64,000 bases of DNA from an uncultured Bartonella sp. (lineage in GTDB: Bacteria > Pseudomonadota > Alphaproteobacteria > Rhizobiales > Rhizobiaceae), in assembly GCA_946478235.1 (NCBI GenBank), contig CAMLBF010000005.1, forward strand, positions 1 through 64,000, written 5' to 3'. The position numbers and the translations under genes were made by a program. This document shows, one piece after another, positions 10,075 through 18,256 of this stretch. The first letter of the stretch is position 1. The number at the start of each line of letters is the position of its first letter. The notes under the pieces are model-generated. The model did no database searches and had not been told where the DNA came from. It saw nothing but the letters and a program-made list of their open reading frames with translations.

Positions 10075-10476
10075 TTACTTGACGGCGCCTTCAAAAGCAT
10101 TCGGAGTTGTGTTTTTCAGATATTCAAGTGCTTTCTTGGCAGCAGCAACAAGCTGTGAGAATGTTGCTGGTTCATGAATAGCAATATCTGAAAGAACCTT
10201 ACGATCAATTTCAATACCTGCTTTTGCAAGACCGTCGATAAAGCGACCATAAGTCAAGCCTTCTGTACGGACAGCAGCGTTGATACGCTGAATCCACAAT
10301 GCACGGAAGCTACGCTTACGATTTTTACGATCGCGATAAGCATATTGCTTTGAACGGTCAACAGCAGCTTTTGCTGCACGGATAGTATTTTTACGACGAC
10401 CGTAAAAACCTTCAGCCTGTTTAAGAACTTTTTTGTGTTTGGCGTGTGCTGTTACGCCGCGTTTTACGCGTGCCAT
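10075..10476 (-). CDS. rplT: 50S ribosomal protein L20
   Basis: 133 residues, full length. A basic N-terminal extension ([42 protein letters not shown]) threads into 23S rRNA during 50S assembly, followed by the globular domain RINAAVR ... YGRFIDGL. It is 24 bases downstream of rpmI, forming the usual L35-L20 pair. Confidence 0.99.
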   Translation of the reverse strand: MARVKRGVTAHAKHKKVLKQAEGFYGRRKNTIRAAKAAVDRSKQYAYRDRKNRKRSFRALWIQRINAAVRTEGLTYGRFIDGLAKAGIEIDRKVLSDIAIHEPATFSQLVAAAKKALEYLKNTTPNAFEGAVK

Positions 10477-10500
10477 GTCATAATCTCCTTAAGACGTAGG

Positions 10501-10704
10501 TTAAAGGCCGTTCGGCAAATAGTTTTTGACGATTTTTTTAGCATCTGGTTCAGCAAGAACCATAGTGCCACGTGCATCACGCAAAAACTTGTTTGAACGT
10601 TTGATCATGCCATGCTGCTTGCCTGCGGCAGCCGCCTTAATTTTGCCTGTAGCGGTAACTTTAAACCGCTTTTTGGCAGCCGATTTGGTCTTCATTTTGG
10701 GCAT
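10501..10704 (-). CDS. rpmI: 50S ribosomal protein L35
   Basis: 67 residues, full-length L35. It starts [20 protein letters not shown] and carries the characteristic [19 protein letters not shown] core. It is first in the rpmI-rplT pair. In many bacteria infC lies directly upstream; here the upstream neighbour is ada on the same strand, so infC is not part of this operon. Confidence 0.99.
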   Translation of the reverse strand: MPKMKTKSAAKKRFKVTATGKIKAAAAGKQHGMIKRSNKFLRDARGTMVLAEPDAKKIVKNYLPNGL

Positions 10705-10842
10705 TTTGCTTCTCCATCGTTATTATTAATGATCAAGCTGACCAAAGCTTGACCAAGCATAAAAGTCGTCACGGCATGCCCTGCCGGACGGCTTGAATGG
10801 TTTTCTCATAAAACAGCAATTTAAAAATAGCAAGCAGACTCT

Positions 10843-11895
10843 TTAACTGAAGTATTTTTTTTCATGGCGTAGCAACCAATCCTTGCGCCATAATCCACCA
10901 GCATAGCCCGTTAACGAACCATCTGCGCCGATGACCCTGTGGCAGGGAATAATAATAGCAATTTGGTTTTGACCATTAGCGCGGGCAACAGCGCGCATAG
11001 CGGTTGGCTTATCAAGGTCTGCGGCGAGTTGGCTATATGAGCGTATTTCTCCTGCTGGAATTTGCCTTAATGCTTGCCAAACAGATGCTGTAAAACCACC
11101 ACAAAGCTTGGCTAACGGTACTTTAAAATCACAAGACTTTCCAGCATAGTAGTCTGCAAGTTCTGCTTCTACGATATCAATAACCTTGCTTCGTGAAAAG
11201 ATAATTGATGATCCGGCCCTGGTCTGCAATTTTCGTAATTCAGCAGGCAATCCTTTGCGATCAAAGAATTCAAGCAGATGCAACACATGCTCGTCACTGA
11301 CTGCCAACATTTGCCCGATTGGTGTGTCAATCCATGATGCCTTTAAAAGCTGGCGCCCTTTTAATTCTTTCGGTGGATTACCAATCAGATTTATAATGGC
11401 CTCCCGAAAGCCACTACCCGATTCATAGCCGGCGGTTAATTGCGCCTCAATAACCGATTGTCCTTCGGACAACGCTTCCGCACCCAGACTTTTCCGTTTC
11501 AATCGCGCCATTTCCAGAAATGTCATGCCGATTTGACGTTTAAAAACCCGCCGAACGGTTGAAGGATCAAAGCCATAACGCACCAGATCATCTTCTGACC
11601 AAACCCGATGTGGTTGTGCTTCAAGCCGCGCCATTAAATCTGAATAAATTGGATCGATATGGCTACCAGCTTCCAAGGGGCGGCATTTGTAACAAGGTCT
11701 ATACCCCTGCTCCAAACACTCTGCTACACTTTCACAGAAAAATACGTTTTCTCGTTTTGGCTTGCGTGCGCTACATGAAAGCCGACAAAATATACCCGTT
11801 GTTGTTACGCAAACAAAGACATGCCCGTCATAAGAGCGGTCTTTATTTAAAAGTGCTTCATAAAGCGCATCAGAATTATTAAGAATGAGTGTCAT
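10843..11895 (-). CDS. ada: bifunctional Ada regulator / O6-methylguanine-DNA methyltransferase
   Basis: 350 residues with all three Ada modules. The N-terminal zinc/methylphosphotriester domain has Cys37, Cys41, Cys68 and Cys71 (IFCRLSC ... RPCYKC). An AraC-type helix-turn-helix follows (about 85-180). The C-terminal MGMT domain carries the acceptor Cys318 in IIPCHRVIG, followed by GYAGG. It repairs alkylated DNA by irreversible methyl transfer to cysteine and, when methylated, activates the adaptive response. An alkB gene, a classical member of that response, lies at 46793, far from it. Start ATG at 11895. Confidence 0.96.
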   Translation of the reverse strand: MTLILNNSDALYEALLNKDRSYDGHVFVCVTTTGIFCRLSCSARKPKRENVFFCESVAECLEQGYRPCYKCRPLEAGSHIDPIYSDLMARLEAQPHRVWSEDDLVRYGFDPSTVRRVFKRQIGMTFLEMARLKRKSLGAEALSEGQSVIEAQLTAGYESGSGFREAIINLIGNPPKELKGRQLLKASWIDTPIGQMLAVSDEHVLHLLEFFDRKGLPAELRKLQTRAGSSIIFSRSKVIDIVEAELADYYAGKSCDFKVPLAKLCGGFTASVWQALRQIPAGEIRSYSQLAADLDKPTAMRAVARANGQNQIAIIIPCHRVIGADGSLTGYAGGLWRKDWLLRHEKKYFS

Positions 11896-12503
11896 AGCGC
11901 TCTTTATAGACTAAAAATTGGCTTTGTGCGCCTGAAATCGGGCATGCATTTTTTTGCACCTATACGTGGACTATACCATAAATGTTACCTTTCACGGTGT
12001 TGACATTTATACCCTTGTCAAAGCACCTATTCATTAAAACCAAGCTTAATTTTTAAACTTGAATTTAACAGAAAAAAGCCAACTCAAACACTAAAACCAA
12101 TATGATTTTTCAATCCAATAATATTCTCTTCAATGACGCACATTTTAAATCATGTTGTTTATGAATAGCATTGCTTCTGCCTTTCCCGTAAGACTTAAGC
12201 CCATACCAACAGAGGGTTGGTTAAAGTGCGCTGAAATGCACTTTTATAAAATAACAGGGGCTGTTTTTTGTGAAAACCAAATGGGCAGATCATCAGATAA
12301 ATAGCATCTGACCACTACTCAAAAGATTGGTGAATGCCCGACAACTCTTGTGCGAATGGTGCATGATATATTTGATAAATTCGTGGTGGTTAGAGAGGTT
12401 ATTCCGTTTATCGTACTACTATTCTTTGCCAGTTTTTATATCGATACTTTATGGAAATATCCGGACTTAGTTACCCAACACGACCAAAGATAATTTCCTA
12501 TAT
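11896..12503. other. long intergenic region between ada and nth
   Basis: No conserved gene is visible in these roughly 600 bases. The ada promoter must lie at its left end. A hairpin (aaagtgc / gcacttt around 12225-12247) and one short hydrophobic reading frame at 12356-12493 are the only structures I see. Confidence 0.5.
12356..12493 (+). CDS. possible small one-helix membrane peptide
   Basis: A 45-codon open frame starts at an ATG and would encode a short acidic/basic head, one strongly hydrophobic segment (VIPFIVLLFFASFYI) and a polar tail. It is convergent with nth and ends 10 bases before it. No clear ribosome binding site precedes it, and in-frame stops lie just upstream, so it may equally be the remnant of a larger membrane gene or chance. 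Function unknown. Confidence 0.2.
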   Translation: MVHDIFDKFVVVREVIPFIVLLFFASFYIDTLWKYPDLVTQHDQR

Positions 12504-13232
12504 TTAAACTGGTATTGGAGCACCATTACCGCGCACTTCCACCAATGGTGCCGGTATTGCATTGGTTTTAATGGCTGCCTTACACAAGTCAGCAAGAATG
12601 CATTGTGTACAATCCGGTTTTCTCGCCTTACAAATATAACGTCCATGCAAAATCAACCAATGATGCGCATGGCGCATATATTGCGCGGGAATAATTTTGA
12701 TAAGCTTGTTTTCAACATCTTCCGGTGTTTTTCCCGGAGCCAATTCCATACGATTACAGATACGGAAAATATGCGTATCCACGGCCATGGTTGGTTGATT
12801 AAAAGCAACATTCAACACAACATTAGCTGTTTTACGTCCAACACCCGGCAATGCCATCAGCGCCTCACGCGTATTGGGCACTTGTCCGCCATATTTTTCA
12901 AGAAGCATGTTACATAAGGCATAAACATTTTTTGCCTTTGCACGCCATAAGCCTATTGTGCGGATATAATTTGCAATACCTTCTTCTCCCAATTCGATCA
13001 TTTTTTGTGGTGTATCGGCGACCGCAAAGAGTGGTTCAGTTGCTTTGTTAACACTGGCATCTGTTGCTTGTGCCGACAGAACCACCGCGACAAGCAAGGT
13101 AAAAGGGCTTTTGTAGATAAGGTCACTTTTCGGGCTAGGACGCTGCACAGAAAAACGGCGGAAAATTTCTTCAATTTCGGCTTTTGTATAAAGCGTTCCT
13201 GATACTTTCTGTTTTTTCACTTTATCGTTCAT
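12504..13232 (-). CDS. nth: endonuclease III
   Basis: 242 residues. This is the bifunctional DNA glycosylase/AP lyase of base-excision repair that removes oxidised pyrimidines. The helix-hairpin-helix LPGVGRKTANVVL carries catalytic Lys134, Asp152 follows in AVDTH, and a C-terminal [4Fe-4S] loop has Cys201, Cys208, Cys211 and Cys217 with the canonical C-x6-C-x2-C-x5-C spacing. Start ATG at 13232. It is transcribed alone on the minus strand, with the amidase gene upstream in the same direction. Confidence 0.97.
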   Translation of the reverse strand: MNDKVKKQKVSGTLYTKAEIEEIFRRFSVQRPSPKSDLIYKSPFTLLVAVVLSAQATDASVNKATEPLFAVADTPQKMIELGEEGIANYIRTIGLWRAKAKNVYALCNMLLEKYGGQVPNTREALMALPGVGRKTANVVLNVAFNQPTMAVDTHIFRICNRMELAPGKTPEDVENKLIKIIPAQYMRHAHHWLILHGRYICKARKPDCTQCILADLCKAAIKTNAIPAPLVEVRGNGAPIPV

Positions 13233-13328
13233 AATAGTGGCGTTAACTTCATTCCGGCGCCATTACAGAACTATTCCTAAGCACCATAAAACATGAAAAA
13301 ATATTATTTAGCGCAGCTTATAACAAGC

Positions 13329-14129
13329 TTAATCCAATTGATAAAGCTCTGGACGGCGTTGCGACAAACATGGCAATTTCTTACGAATGGATTGTATTTT
13401 TTCACAATCGATCTCGGAAAAAATCAACCCTTCTTCATCACCACAACTGGCCATTGTTATGCCCATTGGATTAAAGATAACACTACGACCTGAATATACA
13501 TTTCCTGTTTGATCGGCCACACATAAATAAACAGTATTTTCCAAAGCGCGGCTTTTAGCCATTGCCTGAATATGTTCTTCCTTCATTGGCCCTGCAACCC
13601 ATGCGGTTGGCACCAATAAAATTTCTGCACCTTTCAGTGCCAATGTTCGGCTAATTTCTGGAAATCGCAATTCATAGCAAACCATGACACCCAATTTGCC
13701 AAATTTGGTTTCAACAATTTCAAACCCATTATCACCGGGAATAATATTGTCTGACTCGCAGTAGGAAAAAGCATCATATAGGTGCGTTTTACGATAGCTA
13801 TGAATAAGTTTCCCCTGATCATCGATGACAACAACCGTATTGTAACAGCGTTTCATATCCTCTGGGTGGTTTTCATATATGCCGCAAACAACGTAAATGC
13901 CATTATGTTGGGCAGCCTGTGATAAAGCCGTTACAAAGGGGCCATCAAGCGGCTCTGCAATGTCTGCCCGAACAATTGGCGCCTTTTCTGGCACATAGGC
14001 CATGAAGGTTTCAGGTAAAACGATAAGATCAGCCTTTTGCACTTTTGCCTTGGCGATAATATCAAGCGCTTTTTTCAAATTTTCTTGCTTGTCCGTGCTG
14101 GCAACCAGTTGTGCAACCGCAATCTTCAT
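13329..14129 (-). CDS. nitrilase-superfamily amidase (carbon-nitrogen hydrolase)
   Basis: 266 residues with the catalytic triad Glu40 (VLPETF), Lys114 (YRKTHLYD) and Cys151 (VMVCYELRFPE). The RFPE-containing Cys loop is typical of the Nit1/Nit2 branch (omega-amidase or deaminated-glutathione amidase), so damaged-metabolite repair is a likely role; the exact substrate is not visible. The ATG at 14129 is chosen because aaaggga stands upstream and MKIAVAQ is the family start; an in-frame upstream start at 14177 adds 16 non-homologous residues. Confidence 0.9.
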   Translation of the reverse strand: MKIAVAQLVASTDKQENLKKALDIIAKAKVQKADLIVLPETFMAYVPEKAPIVRADIAEPLDGPFVTALSQAAQHNGIYVVCGIYENHPEDMKRCYNTVVVIDDQGKLIHSYRKTHLYDAFSYCESDNIIPGDNGFEIVETKFGKLGVMVCYELRFPEISRTLALKGAEILLVPTAWVAGPMKEEHIQAMAKSRALENTVYLCVADQTGNVYSGRSVIFNPMGITMASCGDEEGLIFSEIDCEKIQSIRKKLPCLSQRRPELYQLD

Positions 14130-14845
14130 CGTCGCTATCCCTTTTATAATCTTACAAATGATGAATTGAACGAACAATGCATACGACGTTTTTCATGATC
14201 TGTTTCGATATGGCCTTTATGATACCATACAATCAGTGAAAAACGATCATATATTGCGCAAGCAACAATTATAATTATTTTAAATATTTAACGCCTCAGT
14301 CTGCTTGTTTTCTTTGAATTGTTGCTTATGTTTTAATGAGGACAGAAATTATCAACAATTTAGAAAATTATAAACATTATGAAATTGCGAAGAAAAAAGT
14401 ACCCCCAGAGTTTTTATCAGTGTTGATCCGCTTCCAACAACAATAAAAACCAATCGATTGATACTTTTAAAAGCATTAAGCTTTTAATTGCCACTAGTAA
14501 CGTGGTTCCCAATATGAAATAAAAATTTCTGCCACAGCTATAGTATGCAATCGAACACCAACCGAGAGACCTTTCTGGGGGCAAATTTATACATGGAAGC
14601 AATCCAAATATTCCATGTATGCACAGCGTATATCACTGGTTTTATAAAATGTAAACAGAATCTAACAGTTTTGAACAAACAATAAAATTCGGTGCATAAC
14701 TATATTCAGGTAATTAGTATTTTATGCCAAAATCATCATCACAAATAATGTTATTTTTTGTAAAATACATCTTTGTAAAGTTTCCAATGTTTCTTTCTAT
14801 GCAAAAAACACTTAATATACATTCGGGTTATGGGGGTGTTGTTGC
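14130..14845. other. AT-rich divergent intergenic region
   Basis: About 700 bases separate the amidase and GntR regulator genes. It must hold both promoters. I see no coding frame of note. A small hairpin (ttaaaagc / gcttttaa near 14467-14487) is present without a clear role. Confidence 0.5.
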
Positions 14846-15487
14846 ATGAATAAACCAGCAAATGAACGTGTCTACCAATATGTTCGTGACAAAATAGTCA
14901 CTGGCAAAGTTGCCGGCGGAACTTTTATTGAAGAGCAAGATATTTCTGAACAAACGGGCGTTTCAAGAACACCCGTGCGTGAGGCTTTTTTACGACTGGA
15001 AGCGGAACATTTTTTGGAACTTATCCCGCGCCGTGGTGCTTTGGTGCGCCAGATTACAGCTGACGAGTTGAAGAATGTCTATGAAGCACGCCAGTTGATT
15101 GAGGTTCATGCTGCTTTACGCATTTGTGAAGACCCATCCATTAAGGTGCCTGACGATATGGACGAACTTCTCGCCAAAATGGATCAAGCTGCCGAAAATG
15201 ATGATTATATCCAATATATCATGACGGATTTGGAGTTTCACCGGCGCATTGTGGCAACAACACATAATAATGTGCTGTTGGAAATGTATGATAGCCTACA
15301 AGGGCGGAAATTGCGCGTTACAAATGCGGCATTGAATGTTTACAGGAAAAGAAGCCCAATGGTAAAAATCGAGCATTTGGCACTGCTGGACGCTTTAACG
15401 AAGCGTAACGCAGAACTGGCTGAGAAAACACTCAAAAACCATCTAAGACCACTTTTTGAAATCATTTCAACGGCTACGATATTCTAA
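14846..15487 (+). CDS. GntR-family regulator, FadR/FCD subfamily
   Basis: 213 residues. The N-terminal winged helix-turn-helix (about 5-70) contains EQDISEQTGVSRTPVREAFLRLE, the GntR signature. The C-terminal all-helical FCD domain (about 80-205) contains DLEFHRRIVATTHNN and IEHLALLDAL, with His residues that usually bind a metal near the ligand pocket. Regulators of this type respond to organic acids or sugar acids. No catabolic operon is adjacent, so the ligand is unknown. ATG start is preceded by tgggggtg. Confidence 0.93.
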   Translation: MNKPANERVYQYVRDKIVTGKVAGGTFIEEQDISEQTGVSRTPVREAFLRLEAEHFLELIPRRGALVRQITADELKNVYEARQLIEVHAALRICEDPSIKVPDDMDELLAKMDQAAENDDYIQYIMTDLEFHRRIVATTHNNVLLEMYDSLQGRKLRVTNAALNVYRKRSPMVKIEHLALLDALTKRNAELAEKTLKNHLRPLFEIISTATIF

Positions 15488-15520
15488 AATTCGATATGCT
15501 AAAATAGATGATAAGCTGTT

Positions 15521-15549
15521 CTTGATTTACGGAAATCAAATTGCCATAT
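15521..15549 (+). promoter_or_regulatory. RpoH-type heat-shock promoter of hsp20
   Basis: CTTGAT at 15521-15526 and CCATAT at 15544-15549 are separated by 17 bases. This matches the alphaproteobacterial sigma-32 pattern (CTTG ... CCATNT-like). It lies about 70 bases before the Hsp20 start codon. Confidence 0.7.
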
Positions 15550-15555
15550 ACAGGC

Positions 15556-15619
15556 AATGATGAGAACGCCTTTTCAGGGTTTTCTGTCATATGGTCGCTT
15601 TGAAGAGGACTATCTTATG
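15556..15619 (+). promoter_or_regulatory. ROSE-type RNA thermometer in the hsp20 leader
   Basis: The 5' leader folds into two small hairpins. The last one pairs TCGCT (15596-15600) with the Shine-Dalgarno AGGA (15605-15608), leaving one G bulged: the hallmark U(U/C)GCU anti-SD of ROSE elements. A first hairpin (agaac.cct / agg.gttttct) precedes it. ROSE elements in rhizobia melt at heat-shock temperature and release translation of small heat-shock genes. Confidence 0.75.
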
Positions 15620-16051
15620 ACACGTATAACACCATTTTCCAATCCGTTGCTATTAGGCTTCGAAACAATGGAAAAAACACTCGATCGCTTGGGCAACAAG
15701 TCTGGCGATGGATATCCTCCTTACAATATTGAACGGCTGCTCACAGAAGATCAAAATGATCGGCTGCGCATTACGTTGGCGGTTGCAGGTTTTTCTGCAA
15801 ATGAATTGGATGTCATGGTTGAAGACAATCAGCTTGTCATTCGAGGACAGCAGGCAGCAGACACTGAAGAGCGTGAATTTTTGCATCGTGGTATCGCATC
15901 ACGTCAGTTCCAGCGCACATTTGTGTTGGCAGATGGCATGCGGGTTATTGCGGCAGACCTGAAAAATGGTTTACTCTCCATTGAATTAGAACGTCCTGAG
16001 CCTGAAAAGCGCGTAAAACGCATTGCCATTAAAGAAAGTGATGACGATTGA
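15617..16051 (+). CDS. small heat-shock protein, Hsp20/IbpA type
   Basis: 144 residues. The alpha-crystallin domain spans about 35-130 (YNIERLLTEDQNDRLRITLAVAGF ... ADGMRVIAADLKNGLLSIELERP), with the C-terminal family IxI-like element in KRIAI. It is an ATP-independent holdase for unfolding proteins. The ATG at 15617 is chosen because agagga precedes it and MTRITPFSNPLLLGFE is a common start in this subfamily; the longer frame from 15557 would translate the leader RNA. It is followed immediately by the DUF1150 gene, a conserved alphaproteobacterial pairing. Confidence 0.95.
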   Translation: MTRITPFSNPLLLGFETMEKTLDRLGNKSGDGYPPYNIERLLTEDQNDRLRITLAVAGFSANELDVMVEDNQLVIRGQQAADTEEREFLHRGIASRQFQRTFVLADGMRVIAADLKNGLLSIELERPEPEKRVKRIAIKESDDD

Positions 16052-16068
16052 TGCGTGAGGAGAAAAAA

Positions 16069-16320
16069 ATGAAAACAGGAAAACAATCGCTATCCCTCAA
16101 GGAGTTTGCCCGTTTGGGAGAAGGTGAGATTGCATATTTGCGCCAAATCCGTAGTGAAGAATTGGCTAAAAAATTTCCGAATATGCCACCAATGGAACCA
16201 GGACTATCCTTATGGGCGTTGTTTGGTGCAGGTGGCGAACCTATTATTCTATCCGATGTTCGTGCCAAAGCACTTGAAGGCGCAAACGATCAGGACCTTA
16301 CAACTGTGACATTGCACTAA
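16069..16320 (+). CDS. DUF1150 protein
   Basis: 83 residues with the DUF1150 pattern: LGEGEIAYLRQI followed by PGLSLWALFGAGGEPIILSD. It is co-transcribed with hsp20. The ATG at 16069 has gaggag at 16057-16062 as ribosome binding site; an ATG at 16051 overlapping the hsp20 stop (TGATG) is the alternative and would add MREEKK. The function is unknown; the constant pairing with Hsp20 suggests a heat-shock-related role. The stop codon sits inside a taagcctatag motif that recurs 24 bases later. Confidence 0.88.
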   Translation: MKTGKQSLSLKEFARLGEGEIAYLRQIRSEELAKKFPNMPPMEPGLSLWALFGAGGEPIILSDVRAKALEGANDQDLTTVTLH

Positions 16321-16841
16321 GCCTATAGCGTGACGTTGCTTTAAGCCTATAGATACTTAAAAACTATAGCGACTTCAAAACTATCTTGTTGTTGCCCTGC
16401 TTCTAACACACTTGGAAGCAGGGTATTTTTATGCATAACGTACTATTTGCAAACAGCACAAAGGCACATTACTACCCTGTTAGGCTTAATTATCGCTGTT
16501 TGGCCTATTGCCACTTTGTTTGGCTGATAATAATTTCTGTTATGAAAATTATTTTTATACTATTTTATCTACTATATGCACTGAACCTATCGCGTAACAG
16601 AAATTAACAACCATATATGTGTTATACTTATTTAAATTTATACATTTGATGCAACTAAAAACCATCTTATCAATTCTATAATACAATTTATAGTTGTATT
16701 ATTTCGATTTATGTATTAATTAATACTTATATAACGTGCGTCATGCATAGATATATTCGGGGTTTCAATGAAACATATGTCCGTTTTCTCGGCATTTGTT
16801 TATATTTGATAACGTGGTCGGTATTTTGACCAGGGGGTCAC
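16321..16841. other. intergenic region after DUF1150
   Basis: It begins with two copies of taagcctatag (16318-16328 and 16342-16352), contains the hsp20 terminator, then about 400 very AT-rich bases with no gene visible. The promoter of the next membrane gene should be at the right end. Confidence 0.55.
16395..16430 (+). terminator. terminator of the hsp20-DUF1150 operon
   Basis: The 9-bp stem ccctgcttc / gaagcaggg with an 11-base loop is followed by tattttt. Confidence 0.85.
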
Positions 16842-17291
16842 GTGATAAAAAGAACAGTCACCACATTTTTCATCTTTTCACTATTCGGTGGTTTTGCGTT
16901 AGTGATTGGCAGGGTTATATCAAGCTATATACTCTCGCAACGCTTCAATAATGAGCGTTTTCTTGTTGAAATAATGGGTAATTTCCAAGATATAACGAGT
17001 TCATTGATTTTTTATATCATTAATTGTGCAAGTGCCTGTGCTATCGCGATTGTGCCATGCGTTTACTTATATCAGGCTCGACGGTTACCAACTTCTTTCA
17101 TGGCATCATATTCGCTTGCGGTTTTTTTAATCAGTGCAATATGTGCAGCATTTTACATTAACTTCGTAAGGCTGACATTGCCACTAGGCGCATTAAGCAT
17201 CTACATTATCGTTCTTCCATTTATCTGTACAATCTTTCCCATTTGGTTTGCTTATGGTGTTTACCGTATTTATTGGCTTGCGAAGCAATAA
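16842..17291 (+). CDS. unknown four-helix membrane protein
   Basis: 149 residues with four predicted membrane segments (about 8-30, 50-75, 85-108 and 115-140). No family was recognised. The start is GTG at 16842 with a strong agggggt ribosome binding site 5 bases upstream. The next gene follows 45 bases later in the same direction, so the two are likely co-transcribed. The stretch IGRVISSYILSQ ... LLVEI-like resembles the equivalent part of the next protein (GPAVQTIAGTYLFHHW ... LLVEIFD), which hints at distant relatedness. Confidence 0.65.
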   Translation: MIKRTVTTFFIFSLFGGFALVIGRVISSYILSQRFNNERFLVEIMGNFQDITSSLIFYIINCASACAIAIVPCVYLYQARRLPTSFMASYSLAVFLISAICAAFYINFVRLTLPLGALSIYIIVLPFICTIFPIWFAYGVYRIYWLAKQ

Positions 17292-17336
17292 ATGACCTTT
17301 TAAAAGTCATACATTATTGCGTGGCTTGGAATTGAT

Positions 17337-17828
17337 ATGACACAACACAACAAAAAACCGCTTTATAGCTATCCGATGCGCGGTTTCGGTATTATTACGA
17401 TATTTCTATTATTGGGGCCGGCTGTCCAAACAATTGCTGGAACATATCTTTTTCACCACTGGGTGGGTGGTAAAAATTTATTGGTCGAAATCTTCGACGT
17501 GCTAACCCAACAGGCATGGCCGCGTATTTTACCGGGCTATTCATATTATATGCCATCTGTGTTTCTCAGTGGTGTCTTATGCTCCTTACCACCATCACGG
17601 GGTGAAGGGCTTTCTCTATCTGGTTCTATCGGGCGGACGATATTTGTCAGTCTCTGTATCCAGATTTTTTATTTCATTGTGGCGCGCCCTTATATGGATC
17701 AGATTTCCAGTGAAGATATTCTGCGCAATCTTACATTTGGCTTTGTCCAGTGGATTGCAACAGGGTGGATATGTTGGATTTTGGCAACTGGCTTCAGGCT
17801 TGATAAACCAGTTAATGATGCTCAATAA
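17337..17828 (+). CDS. unknown membrane protein
   Basis: 163 residues with about four membrane segments (15-40, 65-85, 97-115 and 130-155). I do not recognise a family. A short basic N-terminus (MTQHNKKPLYSYPMRG) precedes the first helix. It lies in the same direction as the neighbouring membrane genes. Downstream, a tandem array of 25-bp degenerate repeats begins within 45 bases of its stop. Function unknown. Confidence 0.6.
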   Translation: MTQHNKKPLYSYPMRGFGIITIFLLLGPAVQTIAGTYLFHHWVGGKNLLVEIFDVLTQQAWPRILPGYSYYMPSVFLSGVLCSLPPSRGEGLSLSGSIGRTIFVSLCIQIFYFIVARPYMDQISSEDILRNLTFGFVQWIATGWICWILATGFRLDKPVNDAQ

Positions 17829-17847
17829 CAAACGGGGAGAGAACGAA

Positions 17848-17877
17848 ATGCATTGGCTATTTTGGGCGATGCTATAG
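17848..17877 (+). CDS. nine-codon minigene or truncated gene start
   Basis: ATG at 17848 has an excellent ribosome binding site (ggggaga at 17835-17841) but the frame closes after MHWLFWAML. The stop codon lies in the first unit of the 25-bp repeat array. The likeliest reading is the preserved start of a membrane gene whose body was lost where the array begins; a real leader peptide is possible but unsupported. Confidence 0.3.
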   Translation: MHWLFWAML

Positions 17878-18111
17878 GTTTCTACATTTGTTGGCGCTGT
17901 AAGTCTCTATATCTAACTATGTTATAAGCCTTCACAGTCGGCTATGTTATAAGCTTCTATATCCAACTATGCTGTCAGTCTCTAAGTCCAACCAAGCTGT
18001 AAGCGTTTACAGTTGGTCATGTTATAAGCCTCTACGTCAGACTATGTGTTAAATCTATACTTTGGGCTGTACTGTAAGTTGCTACTTTTAACTATACTTC
18101 CAAATCTATAG
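17872..18111. repeat. degenerate 25-bp tandem repeat array
   Basis: Nine consecutive 25-base units run from 17872 to 18096, with a partial tenth to about 18111. The rough pattern is [ct]t[ga]taag-[ct]ctcta-nn-tc-naactatg. Units differ at many positions but keep the period exactly (for example ttataagccttcacagtcgg and ttataagcttctatatccaa). There are no unique spacers between units, so it is a minisatellite, not CRISPR. Together with the following AT-rich bases it fills the 430-base gap before the next gene. Confidence 0.85.
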
Positions 18112-18256
18112 AGAAAATAAACGCTGTTTCTTATGGATTTTCCTGCCGCTTGCATAAGTACAGCAAGAGATATGTTGCGTTTAGGACTTTTCATTTATCA
18201 AAAGCCTATGGTACATTTAATATCATAATAACGGCAATGGAGCGTGAGGCATCCTG

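Noticed and set aside
17872-18111. possible CRISPR array
   Set aside because: The 25-base units follow each other directly with no unique spacers and are degenerate; no cas genes are present in the window.
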